Numbered from the stretch's first letter, positions 10,165 to 17,829 are shown. The stretch is 25,255 nucleotides of DNA from an uncultured Collinsella sp. (GCA_900549455.1 UROM01000014.1:1-25255), one strand, 5' to 3'. Numbers and translations are program-made. The notes: generated by a model not told the origin, from the sequence alone.

Positions 10165-10290
10165 GCAGGATCTGAGGGCTGACCTTCGCGGACGTCCTCG
10201 GACATGAAAGAACCCCCCGCTGCGCACTACGTGCGGCGGGGGTTCTTTCGTCCTGCGGAGTGTCCGCGAAGGTCAGCCCTCAGATCCTGC
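10165..10290. repeat. 126-nt nested palindrome downstream of nifJ
   Basis: The arms at 10165–10193 and 10262–10290 are exact reverse complements over 29 bases. Between them lies a second hairpin that works as a terminator in both directions. The outer arms are far longer than a terminator needs, so this may be a dispersed repeat element or a structure that protects the abundant nifJ mRNA. A similar half-structure occurs at the right end of the window. Confidence 0.85.
10206..10249. terminator. Bidirectional intrinsic terminator of nifJ
   Basis: GAAAGAACCCCC (10206–10217) pairs exactly with GGGGGTTCTTTC (10238–10249), with further pairs toward the loop. U-rich sequence follows the stem on either strand. 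It lies 51 bases after the nifJ stop codon. Confidence 0.85.
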
Positions 10291-10840
10291 TACGACTACG
10301 TTCTCGGATTGTGTGGGCTGATGAAGGACGTGGTTGTGGGGGTCTTTTGTCCCCTTCGCTGTTTCGCAGCTTTGCCGCGAAACCTCGCGCCACTTTGGGG
10401 ATGGATGGAGGTTTTGGCTGTTGCTGCCTTCTATCCCCGTGCTTTGGGGCTAGTTGCATTTTTGGAGCTCATCTTTATTCCTTATGCTGGATGAAAAGCC
10501 CCATGTTTTTGTCGGAGTGCATACTCGTCTTATTAATGCATAGAATCTCGTATAGTGCGAGTAAGATATTGCGCTGTCCGTTTTGTGTTTAGCAAAGATA
10601 TAGTTTGCATAATCTGGTCTAATCCCTGCTCTATTAAAATAAAGTCGCACGTAAATGGCGTAGATATACCTGAGCTGGGCTTCTATACGCTGAGCGGGTA
10701 AAAACGACCGTTCACCGTTCAACTGTTTTCAAAATGAATAAAATGAGGGATAACAGGAATATAAACCTTAATAAACTCGCGTATCGCACGGACACGGGTT
10801 ATTAATGGGTTGTAGGCCTTTTACAGAAGGGATTCCAGCA
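10291..10840 (+). promoter_or_regulatory. 550-base non-coding region upstream of arcC
   Basis: No convincing gene. From about 10440 it is markedly AT-richer than the surroundings. TTGCATAAT at 10605–10613 could supply a -10 (CATAAT). Closer to the gene are an imperfect direct repeat (TATACCTGAGC at 10665–10675 and TATACGCTGAGC at 10684–10695) and a tandem heptamer (ACCGTTC twice, 10707–10720). These look like binding sites for a regulator of arcC. The first 150 bases show nothing I can interpret. Confidence 0.45.
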
Positions 10841-11803
10841 ATGTCTAAGCCTCTTGGCAAGCCCGATCGTATTGTCGTCGCCCTTGGCGGCAACGCCCTC
10901 GGCAACAACCCCGTCGAGCAGATCGAGGCCGTGAGCAACACCGCCCACGCTCTCCTTGGTCTTATCGAGCAGGGTAACGAGATCATCATCACCCACGGCA
11001 ACGGCCCGCAGGTCGGCATGATCCAGAACGCCTTCGCCGCCGCCCACGACGCCATCGGCACCCCCGAGATGCCGCTGCCCGAGTGCGGCGCCATGTCCCA
11101 GGGCTACATCGGCTATCACCTGCAGCAGGGCATTGGCCGCGAGATGCACAAGCGCTATAAGCGTTGGCACGCCGCAACCGTCGTCACCCAGATCGAGTGC
11201 GACCCCGACGATCCCGCGTTCAAGAACCCGACCAAGCCGATCGGCCCCTTCTACACCGAGGAGCAGGCCAAGGAGTTCATGGCCGAGGATCCTTCCAAGG
11301 TCTTCGTCGAGGATTCCGGCCGCGGCTGGCGTCGCGTTGTCGCTTCCCCCGATCCCAAGAAGATCGTCGAGGCTGATTCCATCCTTAACCTGCTCGACAA
11401 CGAGTTCATCGTCATCGCCTGCGGTGGCGGCGGCATCCCCGTCGTCCGCGACTACGAGAACAAGGGCTGCTACAAGGGCGTCCCCGCCGTCATCGACAAG
11501 GACCTGGGCGGCGAGCTGCTGGCCGAGGACTGCGACGCCGACGTCCTGTTCCTGCTGACCGCCGTTGAGCATGTCGCCATCAACTTTGGCAAGCCCAACC
11601 AGGAGGAGCTCGAGGACCTCACCGCCGACGAGGCCGAGCGCCTGGCCGACGAGGGTCAGTTCGGCAAGGGTTCCATGGAGCCCAAGGTCCGCGCTGCCAT
11701 CAAGTTCGCCCGTTCTCGCAAGGGCCGCACCTGCATCATTGGCGCTCTGGACAAGGCCGCCGAGACCATGGCTGGTCTCTCCGGTACGCGCATCCACGAG
11801 TAG
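10841..11803 (+). CDS. arcC: Carbamate kinase
   Basis: 320 residues from the ATG at 10841, preceded by AGAAGG; the earlier in-frame ATG at 10805 lacks a binding site and precedes the conserved IVVALGGNAL. Family motifs include GGNAL (residues 16–20), THGNGPQVG, ACGGGGIPVV, VIDKDLGGELLA, LLTAVEHVAINFG and the C-terminal FGKGSMEPKVRAAIKF. The enzyme makes ATP and carbamate from carbamoyl phosphate and ADP. Arginine deiminase and ornithine carbamoyltransferase are absent here, so the source of carbamoyl phosphate is not the usual adjacent arc operon. The transporter and amidohydrolase downstream may supply it, but are cut off by terminators and an opposing gene. Confidence 0.97.
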   Translation: MSKPLGKPDRIVVALGGNALGNNPVEQIEAVSNTAHALLGLIEQGNEIIITHGNGPQVGMIQNAFAAAHDAIGTPEMPLPECGAMSQGYIGYHLQQGIGREMHKRYKRWHAATVVTQIECDPDDPAFKNPTKPIGPFYTEEQAKEFMAEDPSKVFVEDSGRGWRRVVASPDPKKIVEADSILNLLDNEFIVIACGGGGIPVVRDYENKGCYKGVPAVIDKDLGGELLAEDCDADVLFLLTAVEHVAINFGKPNQEELEDLTADEAERLADEGQFGKGSMEPKVRAAIKFARSRKGRTCIIGALDKAAETMAGLSGTRIHE

Positions 11804-11825
11804 TCTCTACTCTGTTGCCTCTCTC

Positions 11826-11849
11826 GTGGGCGCCAGGCAAGGCGCCCAC
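11826..11849 (+). terminator. Hairpin after arcC
   Basis: GTGGGCGCC and GGCGCCCAC form a perfect nine-pair stem with loop AGGCAA, 23 bases after the arcC stop codon. No U-tract follows, so it may stabilise the 3' end rather than terminate by itself. Confidence 0.5.
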
Positions 11850-11868
11850 AAACTAGCCTCTCTTCATG

Positions 11869-11902
11869 AGCCCCGCAGTCCGCTTCGACTGCGGGGCTTT
11901 TG
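11869..11902 (+). terminator. Intrinsic terminator of arcC
   Basis: AGCCCCGCAGTC (11869–11880) pairs exactly with GACTGCGGGGCT (11887–11898) around a six-base loop, followed by TTTT. Strong twelve-pair stem. Confidence 0.9.
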
Positions 11903-11951
11903 CTATTGAGGTGGCTGTTCATGAGAAGCATTGCAGACCGCGGAAACCCAG

Positions 11952-12067
11952 CACTTGGGGACGTTCCTTTCTGCCGGCATCTTGGGACAGTTCTTTTCGA
12001 CAGTGCGAGCGGTCGTCTGCAAAGGCCGTCCCCAGTGGCCAGTCATTTAAGTCTGTCCCCAATGACT
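11952..12067. repeat. Cluster of degenerate GGGGAC repeats, two in each orientation
   Basis: CTTGGGGACGTTCCTT (from 11954) and CTTGGGACAGTTCTTT (from 11981) run on the plus strand. CACTGGGGACGG (12026–12037) and CATTGGGGACAG (12053–12064) run on the minus strand. AGTCATT at 12041–12047 and AATGACT at 12061–12067 form an outer dyad. The style resembles REP-like sequences mobilised by Y1 (IS200-like) transposases, but no transposase remains. The last copy overlaps the stop codon of the convergent peptidase gene. Confidence 0.55.
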
Positions 12068-13070
12068 AGTAGTAGGCCCACATGGCTTCGATTTCGTTGA
12101 GGACTTCTACGACGCCCCAGCGGCGGGCGCTGCGGCTTTGCGAGTTGGGGTCGTAGACACCGATCTGGTCGGCGTCGTCAATCCCGTAGAGCACGATGTA
12201 ATGACCAACGTTGGTAAACGTGCCGGGGCGCACGGCGGCGATTACGGGAGCACCCGAGCGCAAGGCCTGGGCCATCGAGTCTCGATCTTTGTAGAGCTGC
12301 GTCCCGTTAAGCCCCAGCTGCCATGCACCGCTCGTCATAAACGACCACTCGGTGGCACCGGTGGGCGCATAGTTGCCCGCCTCGGAAAGAGCGCACATAT
12401 CGACCGGCGTCATATCGGTGTGGCCGGTCTTATAAATGTAGACCATGGTAAGACAGGTGGGGCCGCAGGCGTTTTGACGGATGGTACCGCCGGCGTAGGG
12501 CAGCTCCGACCATGCCGGATCTATCTGATAGATATGGGGCATGGTGCCGGCTTGCCACTGCGAGCGCGGGGTCGAAAACGCAAACGAGTAGCCGGGCGCA
12601 ACCGGGGCCTTGAGCAGCTTGTCCTCGGCGGCGGGCTCCAGGCCGGCAGAGCCATGCGAGGCACACGACCCCAGATACACAAAGGCCAGACATGCCATGA
12701 TGGAGCACAGGACAAGACAGAGACGATGAATCCGCGGACTGACGGCCCTGACACGTCCCATCGGCCGTGGCTGCTTTGCGCTGCGTCCGCCGCGGGGCTT
12801 CGAAAAGAAACGGCTGATGTGATTGTCAGACTTTCGTCGATTGTTTTTCTGCCGCCGAGGCACTTCGGCCCGGCGTTGACGGGTGCCCGAGTATGGGCGA
12901 TCAGCCTGACGCGCGTTGGCATTCTGCGGCATAGACGACGAGGGGCGATCCTGCGGACGCTGCGGGTTCTGCGGCTCGTCGCTGTCAGAAACACTCCTGA
13001 ATGTTGGCGTGGTACGCCCGGCAAGGCGAACGTTTCGCTGTCGTTCGCCGTCGTTGTATCCGTATGCCAT
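12066..13070 (-). CDS. C39-like cysteine peptidase, membrane anchored
   Basis: 334 residues. The first 110 are polar, basic and rich in Pro, Arg and Gln, and look disordered. One membrane segment follows (about 115–137), then a papain-like domain of the Peptidase_C39_2 type. Cys202 in NACGPTCL is the likely nucleophile, His290 in GHYIVLYGID and Asp307 or Asn309 in VYDPNS the partners, all in family order. The topology puts a long basic tail inside and the catalytic domain outside the cell. It has no ABC-transporter part, so it is not a classical bacteriocin exporter. It lies opposite arcC and the transporter gene and separates them, with the degenerate repeats at its 3' end. The start has only a weak binding site (GAGGCGG). 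Confidence 0.85.
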   Translation of the reverse strand: MAYGYNDGERQRNVRLAGRTTPTFRSVSDSDEPQNPQRPQDRPSSSMPQNANARQADRPYSGTRQRRAEVPRRQKNNRRKSDNHISRFFSKPRGGRSAKQPRPMGRVRAVSPRIHRLCLVLCSIMACLAFVYLGSCASHGSAGLEPAAEDKLLKAPVAPGYSFAFSTPRSQWQAGTMPHIYQIDPAWSELPYAGGTIRQNACGPTCLTMVYIYKTGHTDMTPVDMCALSEAGNYAPTGATEWSFMTSGAWQLGLNGTQLYKDRDSMAQALRSGAPVIAAVRPGTFTNVGHYIVLYGIDDADQIGVYDPNSQSRSARRWGVVEVLNEIEAMWAYY

Positions 13071-13429
13071 CTGTACCGCCTCGTCTCACGTATAACCCGT
13101 CCATCCTACAAAAAAGACGTGCAGCAAATGAGTGCGTGCGACAAAAGCTCGGTAAACGGCACGAACGGGAGCGAGCCTGTCGCCATAAAGTGGCACCCTC
13201 CGCGAGCGATCGAATCGCGTTATCAAAACGGGCACTCGCAACGAGTGGCGCCCCTCGCCGTTCGTCCCAAAAACGGTGCCGTTCGTTGTACAGTTCTGCC
13301 TTCGGTCGAGCTACAAGCGGCGCTGCTGTGCCAAGGCCGTATCTTAAAGCCACGAAATAAAAGCGCGCGGCAAAACGGACCGCGCAAGGGGTGACGCCAA
13401 GGGGCGTCAAAAAGGAAAGGAGGGGAACA
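13071..13429 (+). promoter_or_regulatory. Control region of the APC transporter gene
   Basis: 359 bases without a credible gene, rich in small dyads: CACTCG-CAA-CGAGTG (13233–13247), AACGG-TG-CCGTT (13272–13283), GCGCGG/CCGCGC (13365–13385) and TGACGCC/GGCGTCA (13392–13409). The last two lie just before the ribosome binding site GGAAAGGAGGGG (13414–13424 region). The main feature is a LytTR-type direct repeat at 13257–13286, listed separately. Confidence 0.5.
13257..13286 (+). promoter_or_regulatory. Candidate LytTR response-regulator binding site
   Basis: GCCGTTCGT occurs exactly twice, at 13257–13265 and 13278–13286, with a 12-base spacer (21-base period, two helical turns). LytTR-domain regulators are known to bind two 9-bp direct repeats about 12–13 bases apart, with a central GTT (consensus about WMMGTTNRK). 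Each copy fits at eight of nine positions. Two LytTR regulators are encoded in this window. Confidence 0.55.
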
Positions 13430-14881
13430 ATGGCGGACAAGAACGCAGAAGTTGCAGTCGAGGGCGACGGCGGCATGAAGAAAACGCTTTCGCTCTGGAA
13501 CTTCTTCACCATCGGTTTCGGTGCCATCATCGGTACCGGTTGGGTTCTGCAGGTCGGCGACTGGATGGTCGTGGGCGGCGGTCCCGTTCCCGCTATGATC
13601 GCATTCCTCTTGGGTGCAATCTTCCTCGTGCCCGTCGGAGCTGTTTTCGGTGAGCTCACGGCTGCTATCCCCATCTCGGGCGGCATCGTCGAGTATGTCG
13701 ATCGTAGCTTTGGCCGTACGCTGAGCTACATCACCGGTTGGCTCCTGGCCCTGGGCAACGGAATCCTGTGCCCGTGGGAGGCCATCGCCATCTCGACCCT
13801 CGTGTCCGAGATGTTCGGTAGCCTGCCCGGTCTTGAGTGGCTGCGCGCCGTCAAGCTCTACACCATCCTAGGCGCCGACGTTTACCTGTTCCCGACGCTG
13901 ATCGCGCTCGGCTTTGCGGTCTACGTCATCTTCCTCAACTTCCGCGGTGCCAGCTCGGCCGCCAAGCTCCAGGCCTTCCTGACCAAGGCTCTGCTCTGCG
14001 GCATGCTGCTCGCCATGGGCGTCTCGCTGTTCACCGGCTCGCCGGACAACGCCATGCCCGTATTCTCCCAGGTCAGCGGCGCTGGCGGCGGCAAGGCCGC
14101 TACCGAAAGCACCAGCCTGTTCGCCGGCATCGTGTCGGTCCTGGTTCTAACTCCGTTCTTCTACGCCGGTTTCGACACCATTCCTCAGCAGGCTGAGGAA
14201 GCAGCCGAGGGCCTCAACTGGAACAAGTTCGGCAAGATCATCTCCCTGGCCCTGCTGGCCGCCGGCGGCTTCTACATGGTCTGCATCTACTCGTTCGGCA
14301 CCATCCTCGACTGGCATGAGTTTGTTAAGAGCCCGGTTCCCGCGCTTGCCTGCCTCAAGGGCATCAACATGCTCCTGTACTTGGCCATGCTCGTCATCGC
14401 CACGCTTGGACCCATGGGCCCGATGAACTCCTTCTACGGCGCCACGAGCCGCATCATGCTCGCCATGGGCCGCAAGGGCCAACTGCCCGAGAAATTCGCC
14501 GAGGTCGACCCCAAGTCCGGCGCTCCCAAGCTCGCCTGCGTCGTTCTGGGCGTCATCACCGTCATCGGTCCGTTCCTGGGCAAGAACATGCTCATTCCTC
14601 TGACCAACGTGTCGGCTCTCGCCTTCATCTTCTCCTGCGGCATGGTCGCCCTCGCCTGCCTGCGCATGCGCTTCACCGAGCCCGATCTGCCTCGTCCCTA
14701 CGAGGTGCCCGGCGGCAAGTTTGGCATCGGCCTCGCTATCGCTGCCTGCGCCATCATCATCGGCCTGCTCGTGATTCCGTTCTCTCCCGCCTCCCTCAAC
14801 ATGGTGGAGTGGAGCATCGTGATCGGCTGGTTGGCTATCGGCCTGGCCCTCATGGCTTTCACCAATTCCCGCAAAAAGTAA
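13430..14881 (+). CDS. APC-family amino acid/polyamine transporter
   Basis: 483 residues from the ATG at 13430, just after GGAAAGGAGGGG. About twelve hydrophobic segments span the protein. The first has the family's unwound substrate-binding motif (GFGAIIGTGWVLQVGDW, about 29–45), and GGIVEYVDRSFG and PEAAEEAAEGLNW-like stretches are typical of amino acid permeases of the APC superfamily. It should move an amino acid or related amine across the inner membrane by ion coupling or exchange; the substrate cannot be read from the sequence. The amidohydrolase gene follows 130 bases downstream without a true terminator, so they are probably co-transcribed and the permease may import the hydrolase's substrate or exchange it for product. 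Confidence 0.92.
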   Translation: MADKNAEVAVEGDGGMKKTLSLWNFFTIGFGAIIGTGWVLQVGDWMVVGGGPVPAMIAFLLGAIFLVPVGAVFGELTAAIPISGGIVEYVDRSFGRTLSYITGWLLALGNGILCPWEAIAISTLVSEMFGSLPGLEWLRAVKLYTILGADVYLFPTLIALGFAVYVIFLNFRGASSAAKLQAFLTKALLCGMLLAMGVSLFTGSPDNAMPVFSQVSGAGGGKAATESTSLFAGIVSVLVLTPFFYAGFDTIPQQAEEAAEGLNWNKFGKIISLALLAAGGFYMVCIYSFGTILDWHEFVKSPVPALACLKGINMLLYLAMLVIATLGPMGPMNSFYGATSRIMLAMGRKGQLPEKFAEVDPKSGAPKLACVVLGVITVIGPFLGKNMLIPLTNVSALAFIFSCGMVALACLRMRFTEPDLPRPYEVPGGKFGIGLAIAACAIIIGLLVIPFSPASLNMVEWSIVIGWLAIGLALMAFTNSRKK

Positions 14882-14901
14882 CGCCTAGCCGGGGCGGATC
14901 G

Positions 14902-15001
14902 GGTGCGCGGAATCCTCTCTCCCGCGCACCGAACCCGGCACCACTTGGGTAGCTTTGTGAGGCCTAGCCCAACATGGCCTCGCCCACTATATGGATCCAT
15001 A
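14902..15001 (+). promoter_or_regulatory. Intercistronic hairpins between transporter and amidohydrolase
   Basis: GGTGCGCGG/CCGCGCACC (14902–14910 with 14922–14930) is a perfect nine-pair stem without a U-tract. GAGGCC/GGCCTC (14959–14964 with 14976–14981) follows, and the twelve-base palindrome TATGGATCCATA (14990–15001) abuts the ribosome binding site. Probably RNA processing or stability elements that set the ratio of the two proteins. Confidence 0.45.
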
Positions 15002-15011
15002 AGGAGGAACC

Positions 15012-16289
15012 ATGTCCACTAAGTATGCAATCGTTGGCGGTAAGCTCATCGACGGTACCGGCGCCGAGCCGGTCGAGAACTCCCTCGTTCTCGTCGACGA
15101 CAATGGCAAGATCGAGTACGCCGGTGCTATGCAGGACCTTCCCGAGGGCGTTGAGGTTATCGATGCCGCCGGCAAGACCGTCCTTCCCGGCCTGATCGAC
15201 ACCCACCTGCACTTCTCGGGCAACCTGACCGACGATGACACCGATTGGGTCATGCAGCCGCTCCTCGAGAAGCAGGCCGTCGCCGTCAAGCAGGCCTACG
15301 ACTGCCTCACCCACGGCCTCACCACCGTCTGCGAGATCGGCCGCTTTGGTATCCAGATCCGTGACTGCATCGACAAGGGCGTCTTTAAGGGCCCGCGCGT
15401 TCTGGCCACCGGCCTCGGCTTCTGCCGCGTTGCCGGCCACGGTGACTCCCACCACTGCACCCAGGAGCTCAACAAGGAATCCCACCCCTGGGGCGACCAG
15501 GTCGATGGTCCTTGGGATCTGCGCAAGGCCGTCCGTCGTCGCCTGCGCGAGAACCCCGATGCCATCAAGATCTGGGCTACCGGTGGCGGCATCTGGCGCT
15601 GGGATTCCGGTCGCGACCAGCACTATTGCTCCGAGGAGATCCAGGCCGTGGTCGAAGAGGCAAAGATGGTCGGTATCCCCGTGTGGAGCCACTGCTACAA
15701 CAACCACGCCGCTGCCTACGATTCCGTCCGCTTTGGCTGCGAGCAGCTGATTCACGGTTTCGATATCGATGAGCGCACCATGGACCTCATGGCCGAGCAG
15801 GGCACCTTCTTCACCCCGACAATCGCCTTCCTGCCCACCTGGTACGCCACCTATCCGCCCGTCTACGTCCCCGAGCTGCACGACAAGTACGAGGGCACCC
15901 TGGTCGAGAAGGAGCTGCAGCGCAACTACGACTGCCTGCGCGAGGCCAAGAAGCGCGGCGTCGTCATGACGATCGGCTCCGACTCCTTCTCTTTCGTCAC
16001 CCCGTACGGCACCTGCTCCATCGAGGAGATGTACGAGTTCGTCGACAAGATCGGCTTCACCCCGGTCGAGACCATCACCTGCGCCACCCTCAACGGTGCC
16101 AAGATGTGCCACATCGAGGACGAGACCGGTTCCATCGAGGCCGGCAAGTGCGCCGACCTGCTGGTCGTCAACGGTGACGTCGCCGCCGACATCCACGTGC
16201 TCAACACCGACAACATGGACGTCATCATGAAGGATGGCTGGATCGTCGAGGCTGGCACCTTTGGCGAGGCCAACAAATACAGCGCCTAA
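15012..16289 (+). CDS. Metal-dependent amidohydrolase (imidazolonepropionase/prolidase-like)
   Basis: 425 residues; AAGGAGG at 15001–15007 supports the ATG at 15012. It has the amidohydrolase-superfamily layout: a small N-terminal beta domain (KLIDGTG), the metal motif HLH in PGLIDTHLHF (H65, H67), a lysine that may be carbamylated (K186 in IKIWATGG), histidines H227 and H248, and catalytic aspartate D324 in GSDSF, closing with the C-terminal strand GSIEAGKCADLLVV. The nearest relatives by eye are imidazolonepropionase-like hydrolases and Xaa-Pro/Xaa-Arg dipeptidases that cleave C–N bonds. With a permease before it and carbamate kinase further upstream, a role in using a nitrogen compound is likely. 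The substrate is unknown. Confidence 0.93.
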   Translation: MSTKYAIVGGKLIDGTGAEPVENSLVLVDDNGKIEYAGAMQDLPEGVEVIDAAGKTVLPGLIDTHLHFSGNLTDDDTDWVMQPLLEKQAVAVKQAYDCLTHGLTTVCEIGRFGIQIRDCIDKGVFKGPRVLATGLGFCRVAGHGDSHHCTQELNKESHPWGDQVDGPWDLRKAVRRRLRENPDAIKIWATGGGIWRWDSGRDQHYCSEEIQAVVEEAKMVGIPVWSHCYNNHAAAYDSVRFGCEQLIHGFDIDERTMDLMAEQGTFFTPTIAFLPTWYATYPPVYVPELHDKYEGTLVEKELQRNYDCLREAKKRGVVMTIGSDSFSFVTPYGTCSIEEMYEFVDKIGFTPVETITCATLNGAKMCHIEDETGSIEAGKCADLLVVNGDVAADIHVLNTDNMDVIMKDGWIVEAGTFGEANKYSA

Positions 16290-16330
16290 GATACCGTTTG
16301 TCGATGGCTGGATGCAAAACACAGTTTTTG

Positions 16331-16345
16331 ATTGCATAATGCAAT
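16331..16345. promoter_or_regulatory. ATTGCATAATGCAAT near-palindrome upstream of the first LytS-type kinase
   Basis: Dyad with one unpaired central base. It contains TTGCATAAT (16332–16340), which also occurs upstream of arcC and within the perfect dyad upstream of ybaB. CATAAT could act as a -10, or the dyad could be an operator. Confidence 0.4.
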
Positions 16346-16347
16346 GG

Positions 16348-16374
16348 AGAGGGTCGCTTGCGGCCCTCTTTATT
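16348..16374 (+). terminator. Terminator-like hairpin between amidohydrolase and LytS-type kinase
   Basis: AGAGGGTCG and CGGCCCTCT form a nine-pair stem (one G·U) with loop CTTG, followed by TTATT. It lies 59 bases after the amidohydrolase stop codon and only 26 bases before the kinase start. Confidence 0.75.
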
Positions 16375-16400
16375 GCTATGGGTGCGGTAGATAAAAGGGG

Positions 16401-17792
16401 ATGACGGTGGATTTAAACAGGCTGATTCTGGGCAAGAGCTACAACTCTACCAAGGTCTTTCGTACGGCCCAGCATGTGGTCCAGGCCATCCTGCTCGGTA
16501 TTGTCGTTCCGGCGCTTATCCTGCTGCTTATCTGGGATTTAACCGATAATCCCAATCCCGTTCCGGGCGTTGTCGTTATTGCCGGCCTGGTCATGCTGTG
16601 CCTCTTCTTCTCGTATGTCTTTGTGGTCCCCGATGACCTCACATCGAGCGCAACCGACCGTACGCTCGCTATCGCATCAAAAATATTCGCCTACACGTCG
16701 CGCGGCCTTACGCCCGAAGCGGCCCTGGGCGCCTCCAAAATCATCCTGTCCGAGACCATCGCCTCTGCCATCTGCTTTACCGACGGCAAGCAGGTGCTGG
16801 CAAGCTGGGGCGAGGACTCGGCAAAGTGCCCTGCCGGCACCCCGGTGGTGCTCAAGACCACGCTCAACGTGATTGAGACGGGCGAGCAGAGCGTGTTTTC
16901 GCGTGACGCCTCCAATGAGACGGGCGGCTATTTTCCCCGCCTGCGCGCCGGCATTGTCGCGCCGCTTACCGTGCGCGGGCATTGCGTGGGCACACTCGAG
17001 CTGTATTACCCCCGCCTGAGCAGCATCGATATGCGCCAGACGGCCCTTGCCTCGGGCTTTGCCGATCTAATTTCCACGCAGCTCGCTAGCTTTGAGCTCG
17101 AGCGCCAGGACGAGCTCACGGCCCGCGTTGAGCTTCGCGCCCTGCAGTCGCAGGTCGACCCGCATTTTCTATTCAATACCATTAGCACGATCGTGTCGCT
17201 CGTTCGAACCGAGCCCGACAAGGCGCGATCGCTGCTGATCGACTTTTCCAACTACTATCGTCAGACGCTTTCTGATTCCGATACGCTCACCACGCTCGAG
17301 CACGAGGTGGAACAGGGCACCCGTTATATCAATCTTATGCAGGCCCGGTATGGCGACGGCCGTCTGCGCGTTTCGGTCGACATCGACTTTGAGGTGCGCG
17401 ACAGCCTGGTGCCGCCGTTTATCTTGCAGCCGCTGCTCGAAAACTGCATCAAGCATGCGCAGCGCGAGACCGAGCCGCTTTCTATTCGTGTTAGGGCTTT
17501 TGAGACCGATGACGGCTTGGAGATCATCGTCGAAGATGACGGCATCGGTATGAGCGAAGAAGTCTGCGCGCATCTGTTTGAGCAGCATCGCCGAGGGGAG
17601 CCCGAGAGTATTACCGCCGACGGCTCCATCAAGCGAGGTTGCGGCTTGGCGCTCTTCAACGTGCTTCAGCGCATCCATTTCTTTTACGGAGAAGATTCTG
17701 GCATGCGCGTGAAGTCCCAGGAGGGCGTGGGAACGCAGGTCATCGTTGAGTTGAACGGCGAGCCGCATGAGCCGGCGCCGCTAACGGTGTAG
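16401..17792 (+). CDS. LytS-type sensor histidine kinase (first copy)
   Basis: 463 residues. Two membrane segments (about 26–46 and 56–76), a GAF-like domain (about 85–225, with GIVAPLTVRGHCVGTLELYY), then the His_kinase domain of LytS/YpdA type with QVDPHFLFNT (phosphoacceptor H255) and an ATPase domain with LLENCIKHA, DDGIGM and GCGLALFNV. Classical LytS, BtsS and YpdA have a larger 5TM-type input domain; here only two segments remain, so the signal may be cytoplasmic and read by the GAF domain. The ATG at 16401 directly touches AAAAGGGG; the GTG at 16407 is better spaced and may be the true start. The regulator gene follows 37 bases later. Confidence 0.93.
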   Translation: MTVDLNRLILGKSYNSTKVFRTAQHVVQAILLGIVVPALILLLIWDLTDNPNPVPGVVVIAGLVMLCLFFSYVFVVPDDLTSSATDRTLAIASKIFAYTSRGLTPEAALGASKIILSETIASAICFTDGKQVLASWGEDSAKCPAGTPVVLKTTLNVIETGEQSVFSRDASNETGGYFPRLRAGIVAPLTVRGHCVGTLELYYPRLSSIDMRQTALASGFADLISTQLASFELERQDELTARVELRALQSQVDPHFLFNTISTIVSLVRTEPDKARSLLIDFSNYYRQTLSDSDTLTTLEHEVEQGTRYINLMQARYGDGRLRVSVDIDFEVRDSLVPPFILQPLLENCIKHAQRETEPLSIRVRAFETDDGLEIIVEDDGIGMSEEVCAHLFEQHRRGEPESITADGSIKRGCGLALFNVLQRIHFFYGEDSGMRVKSQEGVGTQVIVELNGEPHEPAPLTV

Positions 17793-17829
17793 TACGCGGT
17801 TGGATTGAGAGAAAAGAGGGGAAGCGCAT

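Noticed and set aside
10204..10592. Two short plus-strand open frames in the nifJ–arcC gap
   Set aside because: One starts inside the terminator palindrome; neither has a binding site or recognisable protein features.
10744..10760. AGGGATAACAGG, similar to the core of the I-SceI homing endonuclease site
   Set aside because: Only 12 of 18 bases agree, no intron or endonuclease gene is nearby, and a chance match is likely.
13160..13260. Possible T-box or guanidine riboswitch upstream of the APC gene or on the minus strand
   Set aside because: Repeated ACGG and a GGGTGCCAC stretch drew attention, but the T-box GGUGG-type bulge and paired ACGR loops of guanidine-II aptamers are not formed, and no matching terminator/antiterminator pair was found.
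12138..13394. 418-codon plus-strand open frame opposite the C39-like peptidase
   Set aside because: The peptidase frame has a catalytic triad pattern and membrane segment; this one has a basic, low-information translation, no binding site, and runs into the transporter control region.
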